Shown: one piece after another, positions 16,192 through 23,490 of the stretch | Position numbering within the stretch: the stretch's first letter is position 1 | Layout: the number at the start of each line of letters is the position of its first letter | NCBI GenBank assembly: GCA_030038275.1 | Contig: JASHPG010000031.1 | Location: 1 to 41,080, forward strand | DNA: 41,080 bases | DNA from: Candidatus Acidiferrales bacterium | Lineage (GTDB): Bacteria; Acidobacteriota; Terriglobia; Acidiferrales; UBA7541 | Direction: 5' to 3' | Position numbers and translations under genes: made by a program | Notes under the pieces: model-generated | Databases searched by the model: none | Told to the model about the DNA's origin: nothing | The model's input: the letters and a program-made list of their open reading frames with translations, nothing else

Positions 16192-16250
16192 GCCGTCTGG
16201 CGTAAACGTGTCGTCTCTCAAAAATTTTCCAATGTGATGGAGGGGTTCTG

Positions 16251-16928
16251 ATGAGCAAGCCGGTCGTGGTCCGCAATATCGAGCAGCCCGCGCAAGACGC
16301 TGTTGACGCTCTCGAAAAATTCGGCGTCTCGACGGTGCACGAGGCACAGGGCCGCATCGGATTGCTCGCGTCGTACATGCGCCCGATTTATCCCGGCGCT
16401 TCGATCGCCGGAGCCGCCGTCACCGTGTCGCTTCCGCCCGGCGACAATTTGATGATTCACGTTGCCGTGGAAGTCTGCAAGCCGGGCAACATTTTGGTCG
16501 TCGCTCCCACGTCGCCATGCACAGACGGCTACTTTGGCGAGCTGCTCGCCACGTCGCTGCGTGCGCACGGTGTAAAGGGACTGATCATCGAGGCGGGCGT
16601 CCGCGACGTTCGCCCGCTCACCGAAATGAAGTTCCCGGTCTGGAGCCGCGCCGTACATTCGCAAGGCACCGTGAAAGCCACGCTAGGCTCCGTGAACGTG
16701 CCGGTCACTTGTGCGGGCGCGCAGATCGATCCCGGCGACGTAATCGTCGCGGATGACGATGGCGTGGTTGTCGTGCGCCGCTCGGCCGCGCGCGAAGTGG
16801 TAGCCGCGTCCGCGCAGCGCGTCGCCAAAGAAGACAAAACGCGCGAGCGTCTCGCCAAAGGCGAACTCGGCCTCGATATGTACGGCCTGCGCGAAAAAGT
16901 GAAGCAGCTCGGCCTGGAATACCGCTAG
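16251..16928 (+). CDS. RraA-family protein, 4-carboxy-4-hydroxy-2-oxoadipate aldolase-like
   Basis: The 225-residue product is of the RraA/HMG-CHA aldolase family. It has the N-terminal [20 protein letters not shown], then [20 protein letters not shown], and the active-site segment [17 protein letters not shown], whose Arg-Asp pair positions substrate and metal. The C-terminus carries [20 protein letters not shown] followed by a long helix, a feature of the aldolase rather than of the shorter RNase E inhibitor RraA. These aldolases split 4-carboxy-4-hydroxy-2-oxoadipate to pyruvate and oxaloacetate in protocatechuate 4,5-cleavage and gallate pathways, and can decarboxylate oxaloacetate. Its place after an extradiol dioxygenase makes that role plausible. 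It starts at the ATG 6 nt after GGAGGGG. Confidence 0.85.
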   Translation: MSKPVVVRNIEQPAQDAVDALEKFGVSTVHEAQGRIGLLASYMRPIYPGASIAGAAVTVSLPPGDNLMIHVAVEVCKPGNILVVAPTSPCTDGYFGELLATSLRAHGVKGLIIEAGVRDVRPLTEMKFPVWSRAVHSQGTVKATLGSVNVPVTCAGAQIDPGDVIVADDDGVVVVRRSAAREVVAASAQRVAKEDKTRERLAKGELGLDMYGLREKVKQLGLEYR

Positions 16929-17039
16929 CAAGAAGCGCATCTTCCTGGCGTAGCAGCGCAGCTTCACCCTGGCGTAGGAAGGGATGCTGCGCCCGCGCCT
17001 TCTGGGCAGCAATCGTTGCATTGGCCACGGGAGCTCTCT

Positions 17040-17501
17040 ATGAGTAGCAAAGCTGAGATCGAACTAAGCGAAACGGAGCAGCGGAACATCGAGATGGCCT
17101 GCGCCGCGCTGTGCGTCGATTACTGCGAAATCGTTGACGCGAAGGATTACCAGCGCATGCGCGAAATCTTCGCCGAAGACGCGCGCTACTATTCTCCTGC
17201 CACGCCGGACACGTTGGTGCAAGGCGCGGAGGCAATCGTTGCTTATCTCTCGCACATTCCCGCCGCGCTCGTGACGCAGCATCTGGTATGCAATATTCGC
17301 ATTCACGCCGAATCGCCGGACGCGGCCACCGGCTCGTGCAAAATTTTGCTCTTCACCGCTGACGGAAACGCGGCGGAAACTCCCGACGGGCGAAAAGCCG
17401 CGGAGACGAAGCGAATCGGCGTCTATCATGACCGCTACGTCCGCACGCCCGGCGGTTGGCGCATCGCCGAACGCCGCGGCAAAGGTTTGCTCCACACGTA
17501 A
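17040..17501 (+). CDS. NTF2/SnoaL-like domain protein
   Basis: This 153-residue product starts at the ATG at 17040, after GGGAG. It has the small alpha+beta cone of the SnoaL-like/NTF2 superfamily. Recognisable parts are YCEIVDAKDYQRMREIFAED (helices and the typical F-A-x-D), an isomerase-like HL region (VTQHLVCNIRIH) and the C-terminal IGVYHDRYVRTPGGWRIAER. That last strand is characteristic of SnoaL_4 and of small subunits of ring-hydroxylating dioxygenases. In such clusters these proteins act as isomerases, dehydratases or small oxygenase subunits. No large oxygenase subunit is present here, so a stand-alone isomerase or dehydratase role is more likely. The gap of 111 bp before it holds imperfect direct repeats (CTGGCGTAG). 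Confidence 0.82.
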   Translation: MSSKAEIELSETEQRNIEMACAALCVDYCEIVDAKDYQRMREIFAEDARYYSPATPDTLVQGAEAIVAYLSHIPAALVTQHLVCNIRIHAESPDAATGSCKILLFTADGNAAETPDGRKAAETKRIGVYHDRYVRTPGGWRIAERRGKGLLHT

Positions 17502-17522
17502 TTTCAACTGTAGGTCGTCGCC

Positions 17523-18443
17523 ATGGCTGCACAATCGTTTCAAAAAATCGCCGTCATCGGATTCGGAGAAGTAGGAGGCATCTTCGGCCGCGATCTCGCC
17601 GATCGCGGCATCACCGTTGCCACCTTCGACATTCTTTTCGATTCGCCGCCCGTGCGCGACGCTATGCTCGCCAAAGCGCGCGATTGCGGCGTTCACTCCT
17701 GCGAAAGCGTCGGCGATTGCTTGCGCGGAAGCGAACTCATCATCTCGGCGGTCACGGCTTCATCAGCGGTCGGCGTCGCTGAACAGGCTGCATCGATGCT
17801 TGCGCCGGGACAGGTTTATCTCGATATCAACTCGGTATCGCCGCGAACCAAGTCGCGCATGGCGGATCAATTCGAGCCCAGCCGGGGCGAGTTTGTCGAA
17901 GCTGCCGTAATGGCCGCCGTTTCGCCGCAGCGCCTCAAGGTGCCGATGCTTCTCGGTGGCTGCTACGCTGCTGAACTCGCTCCGCGCCTCGCCGCCATCG
18001 GCATGAACGGTAAAGCCGTCAGCGAGCGCGTCGGTATCCCGTCTGCCACGAAGATGTGCCGCAGCGTAATTATCAAGGGACTCGAAGCGCTAGTAGTCGA
18101 AAGCATGTTCGCCGCCCGCCACTATGGAGCCGAGGAAGCCGTGCTCGCCTCGCTCGCCGCCACTTATCCGGATATGGGTTGGGACAAAAATTTGCCGGAT
18201 TATTTAATCAGCCGCGTTGCCGAGCATGGCCGCCGCCGAGCTGCGGAAATGCGCGAAGCCGCGCAGGCCGTCAGCGACGCCGGCCTTGAGCCGCACATGG
18301 CTCGTGCCACAGCCGCGCGTCAGGATTGGCTCGTGGATGAAATCGCGTCGCACGACGTAAAGGACCGCGCCAGAGAGAATTTCTCATGGCGCACTCTCGC
18401 CGACGCCATCTCCGAAGCCGAGAACTCCCACAAGCCTCGCTAA
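17523..18443 (+). CDS. NAD(P)-dependent dehydrogenase with C-terminal DUF1932
   Basis: The 306-residue product belongs to the 6-phosphogluconate/3-hydroxyisobutyrate dehydrogenase superfamily. It starts with the Rossmann motif KIAVIGFGEVGGIFGRDLAD. YLDINSVSPRTKSRMAD is the usual substrate-binding strand, and FVEAAVMAAVSPQRLKVPML follows. The conserved Lys region lies near SATKMCRSVIIKGLEALVVE, and the C-terminal helical part matches DUF1932. Members of this group oxidise short hydroxyacids; the exact reaction is unknown. It is the last gene of the aromatic-type cluster, 21 bp after the NTF2-like gene, so oxidation or reduction of a ring-cleavage product is a reasonable guess. A hairpin follows at 18516-18535. 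Confidence 0.83.
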   Translation: MAAQSFQKIAVIGFGEVGGIFGRDLADRGITVATFDILFDSPPVRDAMLAKARDCGVHSCESVGDCLRGSELIISAVTASSAVGVAEQAASMLAPGQVYLDINSVSPRTKSRMADQFEPSRGEFVEAAVMAAVSPQRLKVPMLLGGCYAAELAPRLAAIGMNGKAVSERVGIPSATKMCRSVIIKGLEALVVESMFAARHYGAEEAVLASLAATYPDMGWDKNLPDYLISRVAEHGRRRAAEMREAAQAVSDAGLEPHMARATAARQDWLVDEIASHDVKDRARENFSWRTLADAISEAENSHKPR

Positions 18444-18515
18444 TCCCTGCATTACGCCGGGCCCGCGCTGCCAACTCCACTCAATCCATCGCTCGACGCG
18501 CGGGATACGTGGAAG

Positions 18516-18535
18516 CGCCGGGCTTCAGCCCGGCG
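18516..18535. terminator. Perfect hairpin between convergent genes
   Basis: CGCCGGGCT and AGCCCGGCG form a 9-bp stem around TC, between the end of the dehydrogenase gene and the end of the CpsB-like gene. There is no T-run on the plus strand. It may be a transcription barrier or another dispersed palindrome of this genome. Confidence 0.5.
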
Positions 18536-18603
18536 AAACGCGATGCGTTTCAATCGCGGCTTTGTTTGCGGGATATTTGGATCTACTAAAGAGAATAGCC
18601 GCC

Positions 18604-19398
18604 TCAAAACGGCCAAAACCGTTTGCGCCAGCCGCCGGTCACAGCGCCGCCGTTCGCTTTCGTCCGCTCCTCGTCAATTTCCGGCACATACGGCAGCGGC
18701 CGCCCTTCGAACGCCGCCAGCGGATTTTCCACCAGCAGCGCGCGTGCTGTTTCCTCGCCGTGCGTTTTGGCGATCAGCTCGTAGGTTTCCTTAAGCCGCA
18801 GCGGCCGCGAGGTCGTATTGTGTGCATCGCTGGCGATGAAATGCGCTGCGCCCGCCGCCAGCCATTCCTCGGCACGCTGCTGCGCCGCTTGTCCCCATCT
18901 CCCATGAAACGACTGCGCCGTGATCTGCGCGTAGCAGCCCTGCCGCAGCCATTGAAACAGTCGCTCCGGCTGGGCGCGGACCAGCGGATTGCGCTCCGGA
19001 TGCGTGATGATGGGCTGGAGTCCAGCCAGTTGCAGTTGGTGCAGCGCCTGGTCCATCGAAGGTGGAATCGAGTAATCCGCGAACTCCACCAGCAAATAGT
19101 TCCGCTGATTGATCGTGAAGCGCGCCGGGTCGTGCTGGATGTCTTGCAGGTTTTCGAAGCTCATGTGGAAATCGCAGCCGGTGGCAAAAGTCAGCTGTCC
19201 CTCGAAGCGCGCCTGCAGTTCTGCTCGGCGCTGCCGAATCAGCTCCGGAACGAATCTATAGCTGCTGCTTGCGTGTGGAGTGCCGACGATGTGCGTCACG
19301 CCGTCTTCGATGGCCATTTCCGCCATCGCGCAAGATGTTTCGATCGAATCGGAGCCGTCGTCGAGCTGCGGCAGTATGTGGCAATGAATATCAATCAT
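18604..19398 (-). CDS. CpsB/CapC-type tyrosine phosphatase (PHP domain)
   Basis: The 264-residue product starts at the ATG at 19398; the open frame continues 15 codons upstream without homology. It is a PHP-fold metal-dependent phosphatase. Metal ligands are visible in MIDIHCHILPQLDDGS (HxH), GTPHASS, the central GCDFHMS, ITHPERN and the C-terminal SDAHN. Such enzymes remove phosphate from the bacterial tyrosine kinase that controls capsule or exopolysaccharide export. No matching kinase or Wza-type export gene lies in the window, so its partner must be elsewhere. It runs convergent to the aromatic cluster and lies beside a recombinase relic at its 5' side. Confidence 0.9.
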   Translation of the reverse strand: MIDIHCHILPQLDDGSDSIETSCAMAEMAIEDGVTHIVGTPHASSSYRFVPELIRQRRAELQARFEGQLTFATGCDFHMSFENLQDIQHDPARFTINQRNYLLVEFADYSIPPSMDQALHQLQLAGLQPIITHPERNPLVRAQPERLFQWLRQGCYAQITAQSFHGRWGQAAQQRAEEWLAAGAAHFIASDAHNTTSRPLRLKETYELIAKTHGEETARALLVENPLAAFEGRPLPYVPEIDEERTKANGGAVTGGWRKRFWPF

Positions 19399-19436
19399 CG
19401 ACGTGCGAGCATAGCGCACGAACTCGCGCCGGCACA

Positions 19437-19728
19437 ATGTCACAGGACGAAATCCGAGAGTTCATCCAGCGGAAGGCGCAGGATTTCATTTTGACCCTGA
19501 AAGGCGACCCCGTCCGCACCAAACAGGCGTTGCGAGACCAGATAGGAAAACTGGTGCTTGACGCCGAAAGAGATCGGAGGCAAGTGGATTTTCAAAGTGA
19601 CAGGCGACCTGGACCTCTTCGGAAGCGATTCGAGTGTAATGCCGTGCGAATCCCTGGAAGGAATTGCACAGCATTACACACTCCCCGTCTCGGTCGCGCT
19701 CGACCCGAGCCTACCGCTGGCGGCTTAG
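19437..19728 (+). pseudogene. C-terminal relic of a large serine recombinase, frameshifted
   Basis: The first frame, from the ATG at 19437, reads SQDEIREFIQRKAQDFILTL and then GDPVRTKQALRDQIGKLVL, which matches the end of the Recombinase/zinc-ribbon region of large serine recombinases. After GKLVL the matching sequence continues in another frame as LTPKEIGGKWIFKVTGDLDL, then FGSDSSVMPCESLEGIAQ, to a TAG at 19726. This is the family's usual LVLTP...VTGDLDLFG ending. A small indel near 19557 joins the frames. The catalytic resolvase domain is absent. This is the remains of an integrated element, next to an accessory patch extending to about 21.9 kb. Confidence 0.7.
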
Positions 19729-19831
19729 CCCGATACATGGGAGACCGTGAGTGCGGGCCGCGAAACGATGGGACGTGCAGGCAGCGTTTTCGTGGCAAGT
19801 GCAGCTCCTCTGCGTTGCCGTGCCTTCAAAC

Positions 19832-20608
19832 CTAGTTCTTTTGCGCAAGAAGCTGATCGATAGCCGGTTTCAGCGCAGCGTAACTCACTGCCCCATCGAA
19901 CCGCCGTAAGTGCGAAAGCGTTCTTCCGGTATGATCCATGACTCCGAGGAAGAAAGTGGGCGTGCCTCGAACGCCAAGATTGCCCGCTGCCGCTTCTTGA
20001 TTTCGAATTTCCCCCGCGTATTTTCCCGAATTGAGACATTTCTGGAATGGGCGGATGTCGAGCTCGACATCGTGCGCATACAGAGAGATGCTCTTCCGGT
20101 CCAAGGCATACGAATGACGTAACAGCTCGTCATGCATAGGCCAAAACTTGCCCTGATCGTTTGCACACTGAGCGGCTTCGGAGGCGACCAATGCAAATGA
20201 GTGAATGGTCTCCAAGGGGTAGTCGAGGGCCACGAACCTCAGGCGCCCCGTCGTAATGTAGTTCTTTTCGAGTTCCGGCATTGCGTCCTCGAAGAACCGA
20301 GCGCAGAAGGGGCACTGGTAGTCAAAATACTCCACGAGCGTAACCGCCGCCGTCTTCTTCCCGAGCGAACGTATTTCGCTGGGATTTAGTTCCAGGCTTG
20401 AGGGAACTGGATTTGAGTGGGCCGCGAGCGCCTTCAGGATTTCACTCTGCTGCCGTTGTAAGGTTTCGACTTGTTTGCGCAAATCTGCCAAATTGCCACC
20501 TTGCGGTGCCGAACACCCCGCTGGGATTAACAAAAACAAGATCATTGCGACAACGCCAGCTGGTCCCCTAATCACGTCTACCACTCGCTCGCAGTTAAGA
20601 GGTTTCAT
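19832..20608 (-). CDS. DsbA-family thiol oxidoreductase, predicted lipoprotein
   Basis: The 258-residue product starts at the ATG at 20608, after GGGAG, although the frame stays open 42 codons upstream. The N-terminus is a hydrophobic signal with lipobox IPAGC (Cys32), so it is probably anchored to a membrane facing the periplasm. A short coiled coil (NLADLRKQVETLQRQQSEIL) links the anchor to the thioredoxin-fold domain. That domain has the active site YQCPFC (Cys99 and Cys102), the inserted helical domain, and cis-Pro in GVRGTPTFFLG. The CPFC dipeptide is unusual compared with CPHC of E. coli DsbA but common in DsbA-like Thioredoxin_4 proteins. It may oxidise cysteine-rich exported proteins, and such a gene lies 0.4 kb upstream on the same strand. 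Confidence 0.9.
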   Translation of the reverse strand: MKPLNCERVVDVIRGPAGVVAMILFLLIPAGCSAPQGGNLADLRKQVETLQRQQSEILKALAAHSNPVPSSLELNPSEIRSLGKKTAAVTLVEYFDYQCPFCARFFEDAMPELEKNYITTGRLRFVALDYPLETIHSFALVASEAAQCANDQGKFWPMHDELLRHSYALDRKSISLYAHDVELDIRPFQKCLNSGKYAGEIRNQEAAAGNLGVRGTPTFFLGVMDHTGRTLSHLRRFDGAVSYAALKPAIDQLLAQKN

Positions 20609-20966
20609 CGCTGACTCCCGGCCAAATTTGCCGCGCTCGGATTTCACACTGCATCGTATGTGGGTCGCTTTACGACGCGCGGCGCGGATGATAAAAGAAG
20701 TAACTCTATTTTCGACTCCTAACCAAAGAGACAATCGGATTCCTTATTGCTCTGCCAAGACACTCACTGAAGGCGGGGAACAACACAAAGCGCTGACGGC
20801 AGAGGAAGTCAAAGCACGTCGCGTCGCACCGCAGAGTCTGATCTCGTGACCTCGCAACAACGAGCGCGACGTGCCGGTCCGTTTTGCAATTCCTATTTCG
20901 ACGCTGAGCGCATAAGTGACCAGCTCACAATCGCTTAGCACCCACTAGACGACGCGAGCTTCGCAC
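20609..20966. other. Intergenic stretch without recognised gene
   Basis: About 360 bp between the DsbA-like gene and the cysteine-rich peptide gene, both leftward. Short frames exist on both strands, but none gives a recognisable protein or has a convincing ribosome site. Base composition is more AT-rich than the flanking core genes, consistent with an accessory patch. Confidence 0.4.
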
Positions 20967-21206
20967 CTAACCGCAGATATTGTCGCAACCTTGCATACAT
21001 TGGTTATAAGCCACCGCGCAGTACGACTCACATAGCGCGTAGGCGAATGGGCCGCCGTATATGGAAACGACGCAGGCTTGTTCACAGTTGGCCTCTTCCT
21101 GCTCACAGCCTTGAATGCACTGCCCGCAGGGGTCCGACTGGCTTCGAGCCAGAGGCGAGACTGACAGGCAGAGTAGAGACAGCACGAGAAGAAATCGAAT
21201 ACGCGT
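20967..21206 (-). CDS. Small exported cysteine-rich peptide with duplicated CX3CX6CX3C motif and non-ATG start
   Basis: A perfect AGGAGG at 21216-21211 precedes ACG at 21206 by 4 nt, and that frame encodes a clear signal peptide (RIRFLLVLSLLCLSVSPLAR). There is no ATG or GTG in a suitable place, so ACG (or ATT at 21200) must serve as start, or the start codon has mutated. The frame itself is open up to 21296. The mature part is about 55 residues with ten Cys. C-IQG-C-EQEEAN-C-EQA-C and C-ESY-C-AVAYNQ-C-MQG-C are two copies of CX3CX6CX3C, suggesting two disulfide-locked helical hairpins. The family is unknown to me. The DsbA-like protein downstream could supply its disulfides. Toxin, metal-binding and structural roles are all open. 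Confidence 0.6.
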   Translation of the reverse strand, partial: TRIRFLLVLSLLCLSVSPLARSQSDPCGQCIQGCEQEEANCEQACVVSIYGGPFAYALCESYCAVAYNQCMQGCDNICG

Positions 21207-21441
21207 AGAGCCTCCTGTTCTCCGACGCGCAAGGATGCCGCGCCGAATATCTCCGTTGGGGTTATCTACACCTAAGCCCGAGGTCCCGAGAAGCAAAATC
21301 GACGCCTATTTACTCTTGTGATCAAACACTGTCAAGTAAAAAGTTAACCAACGCCTTAGTCTTGCGGAAGGTGTCGGCCATGATAAACGAACCTGAGCGA
21401 GCGCCTTCCGGCGGTAGTAACGCGAGAGGCTGGTAAAGTTG

Positions 21442-21879
21442 TCACTTCGGATTTTGTTTAGGTAAGGAAAAGCTACCACTATAAAGCCCGTACGTGATGC
21501 TCGCGAGCGCGGCGAATGCGATTTCTCTTAACGAAAACGATGCTATCAGGGTGAGAATGATGACCAGAAAAAACACGAAAAACGCGAAACCATCGATGAG
21601 TGCTTGGAGCAAGGAAAAAGATGAACCTCGCGCTCTACTCCAATCAGCAGGAAAGATGCGGAGCCTGTCGAGCACCAAACGCCAAATAAGTACCACTACA
21701 ACTGCTATCGATTTTGCCAGAGCTGCGTGGCTGGGCAATAGCAAACTGAAGAGCGTGAACGCGCCACAAAGAAAAAATGCAGTCGTGAAGAGACCAACCG
21801 CGTAGCGCCATTCGATACGACTCCAAAAACTGGGCTTCGAAGCGCCATAAACTACGCGCAAGGGCGTATTTGCTGACAT
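21442..21879 (-). CDS. Hypothetical membrane protein, four hydrophobic segments
   Basis: The 145-residue product has a short polar N-terminus followed by four hydrophobic stretches. They can be paired as two hairpins (VGLFTTAFFLCGAFTLFSLL and LAKSIAVVVVLIWRLV, then FAFFVFFLVIILTLIASF and IAFAALASITYGLYS). A charged loop (DRLRIFPADWSRARGSS) sits between them. No family was recognised. It is a single gene in the accessory patch between the cysteine-rich peptide and the DUF1634/TSUP pair, and its base composition is less GC-rich than the core genes. The start at 21879 lacks a strong ribosome site, so the exact N-terminus is uncertain. Confidence 0.6.
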   Translation of the reverse strand: MSANTPLRVVYGASKPSFWSRIEWRYAVGLFTTAFFLCGAFTLFSLLLPSHAALAKSIAVVVVLIWRLVLDRLRIFPADWSRARGSSFSLLQALIDGFAFFVFFLVIILTLIASFSLREIAFAALASITYGLYSGSFSLPKQNPK

Positions 21880-21944
21880 TACAACACAAGTATTGCGCGT
21901 CGGTCAAAGAAAAGCAATGGAACCGCGCGCGGTAAACGGCTGCG

Positions 21945-22373
21945 CTAACGAAGAAACAGGCTGTACGTCAGCGTCAGCAGCACGATGGCCGTAAACACGC
22001 TGTATTTCCAATTCCTAAGCGCGGCCATGAAGTACACCATCGAAGCCAGCACGCGGATGAAAGGCGTTAGCATTAGCATCGCGATTCCCAGGCTCATCAG
22101 CAGCCGCGGACGAAACGCCCCTTTCGCCGCCAAATGGATCTCCTCGACAATCAGCTCGAATAGATTCATCCCGGTGACCTTGTAGTCGAACCAAAGCGTG
22201 CGCGTATTCATCCATCGCCAGATCAGCGCACCGGCCACCAGCACCAGCGCGATCAGAACACCGATCAGCAGGATGTATCCGACAACCGCATCCATATCGA
22301 ATTGCCGCTGGGTCTCGCCGAGCGCGCGGGCGTCCGCGTTTTGCCACGCTCCGGTTTTGGGATCGTCGGTCAT
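21945..22373 (-). CDS. DUF1634 membrane protein, partner of TSUP permease
   Basis: The 142-residue product begins at the ATG at 22373, sharing ATGA with the stop of the upstream permease gene. The frame is open much further upstream, but that part is antisense or out-of-frame to the permease. It has three hydrophobic segments: DAVVGYILLIGVLIALVLVA, a central one in LLMSLGIAMLMLTPFIRVLA, and a last one in YSVFTAIVLLTLTYSLFL. These are typical of DUF1634. This family is very often encoded directly after a TauE/SafE-type permease, which suggests a small accessory subunit or a modulator of transport. Confidence 0.88.
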   Translation of the reverse strand: MTDDPKTGAWQNADARALGETQRQFDMDAVVGYILLIGVLIALVLVAGALIWRWMNTRTLWFDYKVTGMNLFELIVEEIHLAAKGAFRPRLLMSLGIAMLMLTPFIRVLASMVYFMAALRNWKYSVFTAIVLLTLTYSLFLR

Positions 22374-23200
22374 AGTCCGCCTCGCACGCCGCGGACGATC
22401 ATCTCCACGGCCAATATCAGCAAAATGAATAGAAAAAACCGCCGCACCGCTTGATTCGACATACGCACCAGCAGCCGCGTTCCCAGGAAAGCTCCGATGG
22501 CGATGCCCAGAATCACCGGGGCCGCAAGACCCGGTTCGACTAACCCCGCCACCAGATACACGCTCGCTCCCGCCAGAGCCGTCACGCCGATAATCATGTT
22601 GCTGGTCGTCGTGGAAACCTTCGGCGGCAAACCCATCACCAGGTCGTGAATCAACACTTTCACCGCACCCGCGCCGATGCCCAGCAGCCCCGCGATGATT
22701 CCCGCCAGATACATCAGCGGCGCGCCGAAGTACGACCTCACCGCTTTGTAGTGAACCACTTTGCCGAGGACCTGGTCCGGATAGCTGCCTTCCAATTCCA
22801 GCCAGCGCGTCAAGCGATCCTGCGGCCCGGTATTCCCCATCTGATGCCGTGCGAACAGCAGCGCCAGCCACGACGCCAGCAGCACCAGCCCGAAGATGAT
22901 GTAGAGAGGCTTCGGCGACACGGCGAGCGTGATTTTTGCGCCCGTCAAAGCGCCGGCAATCGTGAACATCTCCAGGAACATGCCGACTTTAAGATTGGTG
23001 ATGTGGTCGCGAATGTAGGCCGAGGCCGATCCGCTCGAAGTGGCGATCACCGAGAGAATGCTGATGGCGATGGCGTGCTTGATGTCCACCCCCAGCAGCG
23101 TCAGCACCGGAATGATCACCACGCCGCCGCCCATGCCGGCCATCGCGCCGATGAACCCCGCCACAATGGAAACGGGAAATAGCAGTTCGAAAGAAATCAT
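22370..23200 (-). CDS. TSUP (TauE/SafE) family permease
   Basis: The 276-residue product has the two-repeat layout of the TSUP family. The first repeat opens with FPVSIVAGFIGAMAGMGGG followed by VVIIPVLTLLGVDIKHAIA. The second contains MYLAGIIAGLLGIGAGAVKV and then LVMGLPPKVSTTTSNMIIGV. The glycine-rich G-x-G-G-G sites are where small anions or sulfur compounds are thought to pass. About eight membrane spans are expected. TSUP proteins export or import sulfite, sulfoacetate, taurine-derived sulfur compounds or other organosulfonates; the substrate cannot be told. The C-terminus overlaps the DUF1634 start by four bases, showing a two-gene operon. Confidence 0.92.
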   Translation of the reverse strand: MISFELLFPVSIVAGFIGAMAGMGGGVVIIPVLTLLGVDIKHAIAISILSVIATSSGSASAYIRDHITNLKVGMFLEMFTIAGALTGAKITLAVSPKPLYIIFGLVLLASWLALLFARHQMGNTGPQDRLTRWLELEGSYPDQVLGKVVHYKAVRSYFGAPLMYLAGIIAGLLGIGAGAVKVLIHDLVMGLPPKVSTTTSNMIIGVTALAGASVYLVAGLVEPGLAAPVILGIAIGAFLGTRLLVRMSNQAVRRFFLFILLILAVEMIVRGVRGGL

Positions 23201-23490
23201 CGTCTTTTAGATCGCACGCCTCGGCCGACGCGCTTCCGCGCCAGCAACAGTCATACAGTGTCCCTGATTCCGCCTCCGCTCACAATCCGGCCTTCTGTTT
23301 TTGCGCGATTCACAATCGATTTTGAAAGGTTTGTAACAATCGGCTGTCACGCGGCATCTTTCCTATCAGCGGCTTGATCGGTGGCCCGCCTATCGCCGAT
23401 TCGCGAAAGCTGCGGCGCGGCAAAATATTCCTTTCCGAATCGTCAGGTGTACGCTTCCTCCATCCGCGGTCATTTCCCCCGAGGTGATGT

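Noticed and set aside
16929-17039. Imperfect direct repeats (CTGGCGTAG) between the RraA-like and NTF2-like genes, considered as a small CRISPR or operator array.
   Set aside because: Only two imperfect units with no regular spacing. More likely chance or repeat debris.
18562-19494. Long plus-strand open frame across the CpsB-like gene.
   Set aside because: It is antisense to a clear PHP phosphatase with intact metal ligands. The translation is Arg-rich and unrecognisable.
21330-21349. TGTCAAGTAAAAAGTTAACC, which looks like an insertion-sequence end (IS21-like).
   Set aside because: No transposase, second end or target duplication could be found; the resemblance is from memory only.
22374-22871. 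N-terminal extension of the DUF1634 frame.
   Set aside because: It is Gly/Ser/Arg-rich and out of frame with the TSUP permease gene, which is clearly real. The ATG overlapping the permease stop is the natural start.
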